Part shown: one piece after another, positions 1-5,213 of the stretch
Position numbering within the stretch: position 1 is the first letter of the stretch
Layout: every line of letters begins with the position of its first letter
NCBI GenBank assembly: GCA_030599175.1
Contig: JAUVON010000154.1
Span: 1 to 6,815, forward strand
DNA length: 6,815 bases
Reading direction: 5' to 3'
Source of the DNA: Desulfobulbaceae bacterium
GTDB lineage: Bacteria > Desulfobacterota > Desulfobulbia > Desulfobulbales > Desulfocapsaceae
Notes under the pieces: generated by a model
What the model was told of the DNA's origin: nothing
The model's input: only the letters and a program-made list of their open reading frames with translations
The model's database searches: none
Position numbers and translations under genes: made by a program

Positions 1-23
1 CCCCATAGTCTTATTCTTTCATC

Positions 24-61
24 AACCCACCCTGCATGTCGCCATGCAGGGTGGGTTTTTT
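24..61 (+). terminator. Intrinsic terminator of an upstream + strand gene
   Basis: A perfect 13-bp GC-rich stem (26-38 paired with 43-55, extendable by two A-T pairs) closes a 4-base loop, TCGC, and runs directly into six T residues at 56-61. This is a textbook rho-independent terminator for a + strand gene whose end lies left of the window. The ATG at 36 lies inside this stem, which argues against using it as a start for the next reading frame. The tail on the other strand is not T-rich, so it should act mainly in the + direction. Confidence 0.9.
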
Positions 62-83
62 GATTTTCGACAAGGAAAATAAC

Positions 84-404
84 GTGACGTCATTCGATTC
101 AATCAAGGAATTACAGGCTCGGATGGGCCAGTCTATTATAGATCAGCGGGGAGTTATCGATAGCCTGGTGCTTGAAGATCTTCCCGGACTGCCCAAGGCC
201 CGGGCAGTCAAAAGTATGGCAGAAAATCTGGCTGCGGGTCTTATAGCCATCGAAGAAATTGGTGATACCTTCACCGAGGACAACGGAAAATTGTTGTCCG
301 ATTGCTCTTACCAGTCCACTGCAAAACTCACAGCATTTACCAGGGAACAGGTAAATGGATTACACAGGGCAGTTTACCTGTGGATTAAAAAACATCAAAC
401 ATAG
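84..404 (+). CDS. MoxR-like AAA+ ATPase N-terminal fragment (truncated, probable remnant)
   Basis: A 106-residue frame starting at a GTG, with AAGGAA at 72-77 as a reasonable ribosome binding site. Seen: residues about 8-50 follow the opening of MoxR ATPases, with an 'MGQSIIDQ' segment (MoxR: '..IIGQ') and 'EDLPGLPKARAVKSMAENL', which matches the MoxR Walker A region 'EGLPGLAKTRAVK'. About ten residues normally found between the helix and the P-loop strand are absent, and a conserved Gly and Thr of the P-loop are replaced (D and A). Walker B, sensor and arginine-finger regions are missing; MoxR proteins usually have about 320-340 residues. The C-terminal half is not recognisable. It lies 13 bases upstream of a small exported protein and near a truncated BatA-like frame, which fits a collapsed moxR operon. 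It is unlikely to be an active ATPase. An ATG at 36 in the same frame is rejected because it sits inside the terminator. Confidence 0.6.
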   Translation: MTSFDSIKELQARMGQSIIDQRGVIDSLVLEDLPGLPKARAVKSMAENLAAGLIAIEEIGDTFTEDNGKLLSDCSYQSTAKLTAFTREQVNGLHRAVYLWIKKHQT

Positions 405-417
405 GTAAACACACGCA

Positions 418-849
418 ATGAACTATCCTCAACGAATCACCTCTTTTTCTCTGTTAGTTACAGGCTTTCTACTTTGTTTTCTGCTGCCGGCCCATGGGGA
501 TGAGGTTCCACCATCTGTGCTAAAACCAGCTTATGACATCATTGCTGGGGAATGGCAGCGGACCGATGGCGGCTATGTTATCAAAGTCAAAAATGTACAG
601 ACAGATGGCAAAGCAACAGTAGAATATTTTAACCCCAGGCCCATCCATGTTGCACTGGCAACAATTTCAAGACAGGAAGGATTGATAAAACTCTTTATTA
701 AGCTTCAGGATAAAGGGTACGAAGGTTCAACCTACACCCTCTATTATTATACGGAAAAAGATGCCATGGCCGGCTTCTACTATCAGGCTGCCATGGACAG
801 AACATATCAAGTTATTTTTATGAGAAAGAGTAAAAAAGCAGACCAATAG
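418..849 (+). CDS. Small exported protein of unknown function, MoxR-locus associated
   Basis: A 143-residue protein with a clear Sec signal peptide: Arg at 6, a hydrophobic core at about 9-23, and a likely cleavage after 'AHG' (residues 25-27). The mature part, about 116 residues, is rich in beta-type sequence with repeated aromatics (a Tyr-rich 'YTLYYYTE' stretch near residue 107, then 'GFYYQAAMDRTY'). It starts with 'IAGEWQRTDGGYVIKV', which looks like a ligand-binding or lipocalin-like beta-sandwich opening. No catalytic motif is visible and there is no lipobox, so a soluble periplasmic protein is the best guess. The frame is intact, in contrast to its two truncated neighbours, so selection may maintain it. 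It starts 13 bases after the MoxR-like fragment, with only a weak ribosome binding site ('AGG' near 403), suggesting cotranscription with it. From memory, similar proteins occur in moxR-VWA operons; that association is recollection, not a search result. Function unknown. Confidence 0.8.
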   Translation: MNYPQRITSFSLLVTGFLLCFLLPAHGDEVPPSVLKPAYDIIAGEWQRTDGGYVIKVKNVQTDGKATVEYFNPRPIHVALATISRQEGLIKLFIKLQDKGYEGSTYTLYYYTEKDAMAGFYYQAAMDRTYQVIFMRKSKKADQ

Positions 850-851
850 GT

Positions 852-875
852 TGTTAGGAGGGGCACTCCCTAACA
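852..875 (+). terminator. Hairpin after the exported-protein gene, possible weak terminator
   Basis: Bases 852-860 pair with 866-875 (nine pairs with one bulged C at 869) around the loop GGGCA, three bases after the stop codon of the exported protein. No T tract follows, so it is not a classic intrinsic terminator; it could be an mRNA 3'-end stabiliser. It also contains a strong Shine-Dalgarno-like AGGAGG (856-861), but the next start codon is about 35 bases downstream and there is no in-frame start closer. Confidence 0.3.
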
Positions 876-896
876 GCCTTCAGCCTAAATAAAAAA

Positions 897-1019
897 ATGT
901 CCTCTTTCAGCTACATATGGGTCTTTCTTCTCCTACCCCTGCCCATTGTCCTGCACAAGCTTGTCAAACCCTACCAGGAAGAAAGGTCGGCAATACAGCC
1001 TCCCAAGTATACAACATAG
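897..1019 (+). CDS. BatA/VWA-protein N-terminal fragment, 40 residues (probable remnant)
   Basis: A 40-residue frame starting with ATG at 897 and ending in TAG. Residues 6-19 form a hydrophobic segment ('YIWVFLLLPLPIVLHK'), followed by 'PYQEERSAIQ'. This is how BatA-type von Willebrand factor A membrane proteins of MoxR operons begin: a membrane anchor with a 'LLPLP' pattern, then a basic segment with 'P..R...AL.VP' just before the next conserved stretch. Those proteins normally have more than 300 residues, with a VWA domain carrying a MIDAS metal site; all of that is gone here. No ribosome binding site lies at a useful distance. Together with the MoxR-like fragment upstream, it is best read as a leftover of a deleted operon, although a surviving one-helix peptide cannot be excluded. 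The next 65 bases up to the convergent hydrolase gene hold nothing recognisable. Confidence 0.5.
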   Translation: MSSFSYIWVFLLLPLPIVLHKLVKPYQEERSAIQPPKYTT

Positions 1020-1084
1020 CCTGCCTGCATTAAACCCTTAGTAAAACGAAATGGGGGTAAACCGGATACTATGATCAATTGATA

Positions 1085-1975
1085 TCATACTCCACTATAA
1101 ATCAGCTCAATCCATCGATCTCCTGTAAAAACTCCATCTCCCCAGGTTTCCTCCAGATCCGCCAGAGGTTTGGATGCCGCTGCTTCCCGGGCAGTCTTCC
1201 CATCAGCTTTCAGCTTTCGTAGTCGACCATAAGCAGTCCAGAGCATCTCACGATAACTCTCCAGCTGTGCTCTGTCAGCCAGGGGACCGTGCCCTGGAAT
1301 TATTTTTGTATTGCCATCAACCAGAGATAGAATTTCATCAACACCCAGGATTGTTCCCCGCAGAGAACCGCCATGATTGACGTCTATAAAGGGGTAGAAA
1401 CCATTGAACAGTATATCTCCCGCATGGATAACATTAGCCTCTTCAAAATAGATAAAGCTATCGCCATCGGTATGAGCGTGGGCAACATGTATGGCCCGGA
1501 CAGTGTCATCATTAATATGAAAGCTGATACCTTCAGAAAAAGTAACTACAGGCAGCCCTTCCGGGTCAGTAGCTTCGGACTTCGCATCAAATGCTTTAAG
1601 GAAGGAACCGGTTTTCAATCGTTCACGTACATTATCATGTGAAAATATCAAGGTGCCTCCTTCGCCGAGATTCTCATTGCCACCTGTATGGTCACCATGA
1701 TAATGCGTGTTGATTAGAAACTTAGGATAATCCCCACCAACAGATTTGATAGCCTCTACAATTTTTTCGGTAAGAGGGGCAAAGTTATCATCGATTAAAA
1801 ATGTTCCATCCTCGCCAATAAAAATACCTACATTTCCTCCCTTTCCTGCAATCATGTATATCTGTTCCGCGACAGGGATAGGGGAGATTTTTTCTGCTTC
1901 AGATTGAGCGATCATTGTATATGATAGAAACCAGACAGTTAAAACAGATAAAATTACTGTGTTCCTGCATCTCAT
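1085..1975 (-). CDS. Exported metallo-beta-lactamase-fold metallohydrolase
   Basis: A 296-residue protein with a signal peptide (Arg2 and Arg4, hydrophobic core about 7-23, plausible cleavage after Ser25 or Ala27), so it probably acts in the periplasm. The MBL-fold metal ligands are all present: H91-x-H93-x-D95-H96 in 'THYHGDHTGG', H168 in 'HAHTDGD', the bridging D187 in 'HAGDILF', and H229 in 'PGHGP'. The spacing and the 'NHGGSLRG' segment near 200 resemble the SoxH/quinoprotein-relay type of exported MBL proteins rather than glyoxalase II or lactamases proper, so a dinuclear-zinc hydrolase of unknown substrate is the safe call. The length is normal for the group and the frame is complete. 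The start is supported by a strong ribosome binding site 5 bases upstream. It is convergent to the MoxR/Bat-remnant region and stands alone as a transcription unit. Confidence 0.9.
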   Translation of the reverse strand: MRCRNTVILSVLTVWFLSYTMIAQSEAEKISPIPVAEQIYMIAGKGGNVGIFIGEDGTFLIDDNFAPLTEKIVEAIKSVGGDYPKFLINTHYHGDHTGGNENLGEGGTLIFSHDNVRERLKTGSFLKAFDAKSEATDPEGLPVVTFSEGISFHINDDTVRAIHVAHAHTDGDSFIYFEEANVIHAGDILFNGFYPFIDVNHGGSLRGTILGVDEILSLVDGNTKIIPGHGPLADRAQLESYREMLWTAYGRLRKLKADGKTAREAAASKPLADLEETWGDGVFTGDRWIELIYSGV

Positions 1976-1980
1976 TTTAT

Positions 1981-1987
1981 TCCTCCT
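1981..1987 (-). promoter_or_regulatory. Strong ribosome binding site of the MBL-fold hydrolase
   Basis: On the minus strand the sequence reads AGGAGGA, five bases before the ATG at 1975. It fixes the start codon so that the full signal peptide is included. Confidence 0.8.
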
Positions 1988-2061
1988 GCTTAATTTGTAC
2001 CCAGAATGTTGTACTTAGAAAAATATGACGATTGATGGCATCGTATAACACAACAGCCATA

Positions 2062-2074
2062 ACCACCATGTGGT
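2062..2074. repeat. Short hyphenated palindrome, possible operator
   Basis: ACCAC-CAT-GTGGT is a perfect 5-bp inverted repeat with a 3-base centre, about 87 bases upstream of the hydrolase start. Its position between divergently oriented frames suits a regulator site, but such a short palindrome can occur by chance. Confidence 0.25.
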
Positions 2075-2260
2075 ATCATTACGATTTGCACTCGAATCCT
2101 GATTGTCAACGAAGAGGTGATAAATGCTATCTTTTGCCCTGTCCAGACTGACATGGTACTGTTGGCGGAACATGCTGCTTGCCATTTCTGCAGTGAGAGG
2201 GTAGCATGGATATGTTATCTATTCTTAATAGAGAATAATTCACCCACTCTCCCTGGAACC

Positions 2261-2482
2261 ATGAATAATCTGGGCCCCTATAAAAAATACATAATTGCAG
2301 CAGCGGTTATTCAATCCATAATAGTCATTATTGTGGGATTCATTCTCTTTAAATCAAAGGCAATGAAGGATCCCCTGGAGCACGAAGGGCAGGAAAAGTC
2401 AATAAGTGCCACTGCTCCTTTTTTATATCCAAATCTTCATCAAAAATCCATCAGTACCGCCTACCGGATCAGCTTGAGGTAA
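2261..2482 (+). CDS. Doubtful small single-helix membrane protein, overlapping the cupin gene end
   Basis: A 73-residue frame starting at ATG 2261. Residues about 9-30 form one convincing membrane helix ('YIIAAAVIQSIIVIIVGFILF') flanked by lysines ('YKK' before, 'KSKAMK' after), which fits an N-out or N-in single-pass small membrane protein. The ribosome binding site is weak (GGA four bases upstream). The last 20 or so residues are read from DNA that is antisense to the end of the cupin gene, and they do not look like a natural tail. A terminator-like hairpin lies before the stop codon. The hydrophobic N-terminal part may be a true gene whose original end was lost when the neighbouring cluster was joined here. 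A GTG start at 2117 in the same frame gives a Cys-rich, unlikely extension and is rejected. Function unknown. Confidence 0.35.
   Translation: MNNLGPYKKYIIAAAVIQSIIVIIVGFILFKSKAMKDPLEHEGQEKSISATAPFLYPNLHQKSISTAYRISLR
2377..2424 (+). terminator. Possible intrinsic terminator inside the small + strand ORF
   Basis: GGAGCA (2377-2382) pairs with TGCTCC (2413-2418), with a second inner pairing GGCA (2388-2391) with TGCC (2407-2410), and six T residues follow at 2419-2424. The large internal loops make it weaker than the terminator at 24-61. The T run overlaps the stop codon of the convergent cupin gene. Confidence 0.35.
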
Positions 2483-2944
2483 AGCTACCTGCTGTATTTC
2501 CTCATCTACCTGTGGTCGCTCTCCCGGCCGACCATATTTCATATTCCATGGCTGTCCTTCAGGGTAAGCGCCAACTACTTTAAAATCTGTAGACTGATTC
2601 ATGTTTTTATGAGAAACTCCTGCAGGAATAATAATAACATCACCTGCAGTAGCGGTTACTACCCTCCCGCCAGGTCCGCCAAAGCAAGCCTCAACCCATC
2701 CTGAGTATACTCCTAATGCCTCGTGCGCAGTGCTATGGTAATGATGCATATCATAGAGGCCATTACGCCATGCGGGAGGCCACCCATTTTTTTGAAAACA
2801 GTGCTCGATCTCCTCCACAAGATTAGCAGTACCCAGGAAAAAAGCCTGCTTTAAGATACAGAGTTCAAGACTGCCGTTGTTCGGAAAGGTCTCATTTTCC
2901 AGACATAAGAAGTGAAGAGTTTGCTTTGTATCCCCATTGATCAT
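2423..2944 (-). CDS. YjlB-type cupin protein
   Basis: A 173-residue single-domain cupin. Cupin motif 1 is at about 68-81 ('HYHSTAHEALGVYSG', metal ligands H68, H70 and E75) and motif 2 at 101-114 ('GDVIIIPAGVSHKN', with H112 as the fourth ligand), so a mononuclear metal site is complete. The preceding 'NGWPPAWRNGLYD' and the following 'DFKVVGAYPEGQ' match the layout of the Bacillus YjlB family as I remember it; members have no established reaction. It is cytoplasmic, with no signal peptide or membrane segment. The ATG overlaps the TGA of the DUF362 gene by four bases (ATGA) and has no ribosome binding site of its own, so translation is probably coupled and the two proteins probably belong to one process. 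It is the last gene of the minus-strand cluster. No clear terminator follows on its strand. Confidence 0.88.
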   Translation of the reverse strand: MINGDTKQTLHFLCLENETFPNNGSLELCILKQAFFLGTANLVEEIEHCFQKNGWPPAWRNGLYDMHHYHSTAHEALGVYSGWVEACFGGPGGRVVTATAGDVIIIPAGVSHKNMNQSTDFKVVGAYPEGQPWNMKYGRPGERPQVDEEIQQVALPQADPVGGTDGFLMKIWI

Positions 2945-3711
2945 GATTTAAACCCATTTGCAATATGCCCGACACTTTTCCAGTCCAATCCCAACAATTC
3001 TGTTGCTTTGCGATCCACCTTCCAGGGATTGTAACCCGCAATTATTTTATTTACAGGCGGGTCACAATGCGCGCCGCCAAGATGAAATTCAGCCATGCCG
3101 ATACTACAATCCATTACTGAAAGATCCGGGATGAGATATCTGTTTAAATCAGTAATAGATTGTTGCACATTGTTATGGAACACAGATTTTTTCCAAGCAC
3201 CCGAACTACCTGAATAATATTTCGGCGGCGCAAATCCCATCATATTTTTCAAAGTACCTGTCATACCGGCAAGAGAATGAACTTTGAGTACAGGAACTGA
3301 AATAATATAATGGGTAAAGGCAATTTCCGGGAGGTACATTTCCGGAAAAACAGAGCAGGAGGGGTTTTTCAATGTTTTTACTGGAGCATAATTTAAATCA
3401 ACCAGGGAGATACCCAATTTCTCAGCCATTGCTGTATAACCAAGGATCTTAAAAACCTCAACTGTTTCAATGTTTGCTTCACCACAGCCCTCTGCAATTA
3501 CAATTTCTGCTTGCGAATATTTCTGTATATATTCGATGACAGCTTCGCAACACTCAGGTGATGTGGTTATGGGATGAGGTGAGCTGTTAATTAAATTCGG
3601 CTTTATCAGGATTGCTGTTTGTGAAGATAAATGATCACGTGCATTGATTGCATCAAGAGCATTATTGATGGAATTTTTAAAAGATGTAAAATCAACAGTT
3701 ACAAGATCCAT
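2941..3711 (-). CDS. DUF362 domain protein
   Basis: A 256-residue protein matching the DUF362 core, cytoplasmic and of unknown biochemical role. Visible family features are the 'ILIKPNLI' motif (K37-P38-N39), 'VIAEG' near 71-75, the 'ISVPVLKVHSLAGMTGTLKNMMG' region (137-159, with K143, H145, K155 and N156) and a late 'IPDLSVMDCSIGM' segment (D196, D201). Longer family members add a 4Fe-4S ferredoxin domain; there are no such cysteine clusters here, so this is the short form. I chose ATG 3711. A TTG at 3720 in the same frame has a weak GAAGAA site about 7 bases upstream and would add three residues. The gene is coupled to the cupin by a 4-base overlap and lies 87 bases after the PLP enzyme. 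That gap holds a 5-bp hairpin (3767-3781) without a T tract, so read-through from the PLP gene is likely. Confidence 0.85.
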   Translation of the reverse strand: MDLVTVDFTSFKNSINNALDAINARDHLSSQTAILIKPNLINSSPHPITTSPECCEAVIEYIQKYSQAEIVIAEGCGEANIETVEVFKILGYTAMAEKLGISLVDLNYAPVKTLKNPSCSVFPEMYLPEIAFTHYIISVPVLKVHSLAGMTGTLKNMMGFAPPKYYSGSSGAWKKSVFHNNVQQSITDLNRYLIPDLSVMDCSIGMAEFHLGGAHCDPPVNKIIAGYNPWKVDRKATELLGLDWKSVGHIANGFKS

Positions 3712-3798
3712 AGAAATCAATTGTTATTTCTTCAACTGTCAGTTTTCCTCGCGGTGAGAATGGGACAGCTCAACCGGAGCTAGGTCTGGATATTCAGG

Positions 3799-5004
3799 TT
3801 AGGCTTTTAATTCTTCCAAACTTTCTTTAATCAATTGAAAAGTTGCTTCAATATCGTTATCCAATCCAACAGAAAAACGCACCAAGCCTGGGGACATTCC
3901 CATTTCATGCTGAACGCTTTCCGGTACTTCAGAGGAAGTGCTTTTACCGGAATTGCTAAATAGTGTTTTAAAATAGCCTAAACTTACCGCGTGGTAACCA
4001 ACGTTTTTCAGTTGCATCGATTCCATTAAAGCGGCTGCTCTTTCAGGAGTTTCCATATCAATAGCAAGCATTCCCCCAAATCCATACTCCTCATTCATCA
4101 TGCTTTTCATTAATTTGTATTGAGGATGATCCGGCATGCCCGGATAGTTGTATTTTAACCCAATTTCTTTGAATCGCTTAGCGAGATACATCCCATTTTT
4201 ACTGTGCTGTTTCATCCTGATATGGAGTGTATGAAGATTTTTTAAAATACTGGAAGAACGCAAAGGGTCTAATGTCGGTCCTAAGAGCATGGCCGTTCCA
4301 TCATTGACATCACTTAGATCCAGAACAAATTGATTTGATGCACAAATAGCACCCGCAATAGTATCGTTTTTTCCATTTATGTATTTGGTCATAGAGTAAA
4401 CAACGATATCAGCACCCAGCAAAAAAGGCGAAAAAATCATCGGAGTAAACGTATTGTCCACAACCAATTTAATACCATGTCGTTTTGTGATTTCGGACAA
4501 AACAGGAATATCAGAAATCTGCAACAGAGGGTTGGTCATTGTTTCGGTATATACCATTTTGGTAGTTGGACGAATGGCTTTTTCTACAGCATCTGAATCT
4601 GTAATATCAACAAAAGTGACATCGATATTAAATTTTGGTAAATAGTTTTTTAAGAAAGCATAAGTTCCACCATAGGTAGTAATACTGCTGACAATATGAT
4701 CACCGGCATTACAGAGCTGTAAGAACACGGCGGTAATAGCTGCCATACCTGAACCTGTAACCCAGGCGCTTTCAGTTCCTTCCATGGCTGCAAGGGCGTC
4801 GGCCAAATATTTATTGCTTGGATTCCAATGACGGGCATATAGAAAACAACCTTCGGCTTCTCCATGAAAAGTATCCAGCATGGTCCTTGCCGTCATAAAA
4901 GTAAAAGTTGAAGAGTCTGTAATTGATGGGTTAACACCACCAAATTCACCAAATTGTTTTAAGCCTTGAATATTTGCCGCTGGATCAAAATTTTTCGTGC
5001 TCAT
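3799..5004 (-). CDS. Cys/Met-metabolism PLP-dependent enzyme (methionine gamma-lyase-like)
   Basis: A 401-residue fold-type I PLP enzyme of the cystathionine/methionine lyase family. Visible in order: Y56 and R58 in 'LYARHWNPSNKY' (phosphate binding from the partner subunit), 'TGSGMAAI' at about 83-90, Y111 in 'TTYGGTYAF' (stacks on PLP), D183 in 'VVDNTF' (binds the pyridine nitrogen), the Schiff-base lysine K207 in 'YSMTKYINGKND', and R376 in 'LVRFSVGLDN' (substrate carboxylate). Length is normal. Two features separate it from classical methionine gamma-lyase: Gly replaces the Cys next to the stacking Tyr, and the usual 'HPASMTHS' segment is replaced by 'LFSNSGKSTSSEVP'. It could therefore be a lyase, gamma-synthase or sulfhydrylase with an unusual substrate. 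The start at ATG 5004 has AAGGGG about 8 bases upstream; the TTG at 5055 is in frame but poorly placed. The gene is visibly AT-richer than the aminomutase next to it. Confidence 0.9.
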   Translation of the reverse strand: MSTKNFDPAANIQGLKQFGEFGGVNPSITDSSTFTFMTARTMLDTFHGEAEGCFLYARHWNPSNKYLADALAAMEGTESAWVTGSGMAAITAVFLQLCNAGDHIVSSITTYGGTYAFLKNYLPKFNIDVTFVDITDSDAVEKAIRPTTKMVYTETMTNPLLQISDIPVLSEITKRHGIKLVVDNTFTPMIFSPFLLGADIVVYSMTKYINGKNDTIAGAICASNQFVLDLSDVNDGTAMLLGPTLDPLRSSSILKNLHTLHIRMKQHSKNGMYLAKRFKEIGLKYNYPGMPDHPQYKLMKSMMNEEYGFGGMLAIDMETPERAAALMESMQLKNVGYHAVSLGYFKTLFSNSGKSTSSEVPESVQHEMGMSPGLVRFSVGLDNDIEATFQLIKESLEELKA

Positions 5005-5213
5005 GGATATAGCCCCTTCAGTAAATAACTCAAGGTGAGTGATAGGGAGTAACAACCGCCTTTTCGGTGATCCTGAAAATTAGTACTATCGCTATCTCAC
5101 ACTAATGTAGGTAGCGTATGAATTGATACTTCCTGGGAAAAATGCGTCCGCAAATATATTACCCTGCTACCCAGCAGATTTAAGGCGTGTTGGTATTGGA
5201 AGGTTGAAAATTT
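5005..5213. other. 209-base gap between the aminomutase and PLP enzyme genes
   Basis: This gap is large for an operon interior and may carry a promoter for the PLP-DUF362-cupin genes. A perfect 5-bp hairpin, CTGCT-ACCC-AGCAG (5164-5177), sits about 37 bases after the aminomutase stop but has no T tract. I see no convincing -35/-10 pair and no recognisable riboswitch core. The in-frame extension of the PLP gene (5005-5055) is not believed. Confidence 0.4.

Larger units (their letters stand above)
1976..2260. other. Gene-poor stretch between the hydrolase and a doubtful + strand ORF
   Basis: Apart from the hydrolase ribosome binding site and a short palindrome, little can be supported here. 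On the minus strand a perfect TTGACA (complement of 2104-2109) could be a -35 box for the hydrolase, but no good -10 box lies at 16-18 bases. On the + strand a 26-codon frame at 2124-2204 follows a plausible GAGGTGA site, but its product is not recognisable. I do not call a gene for it. Confidence 0.4.

Noticed and set aside
36..83. ATG at 36 as start of the MoxR-like frame
   Set aside because: It lies inside the stem of the terminator at 24-61 and gives a 16-residue extension unlike MoxR starts; the GTG at 84 has a ribosome binding site.
1174..1642. Two + strand ORFs opposite the MBL-fold hydrolase
   Set aside because: They are antisense shadows with no ribosome binding site or recognisable protein; the minus-strand gene has a full metal-ligand set.
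2124..2204. 26-codon + strand frame after a plausible ribosome binding site
   Set aside because: The peptide is unrecognisable and too short to support without homology or expression data.
5005..5055. TTG at 5055 as start of the PLP enzyme
   Set aside because: It adds 17 residues not expected in the family, while ATG 5004 has AAGGGG upstream and gives a typical family start.
5005..5213. S-adenosylmethionine or cobalamin riboswitch upstream of the PLP enzyme
   Set aside because: No conserved core sequence or multi-stem layout of these classes is visible; only weak short hairpins are present.
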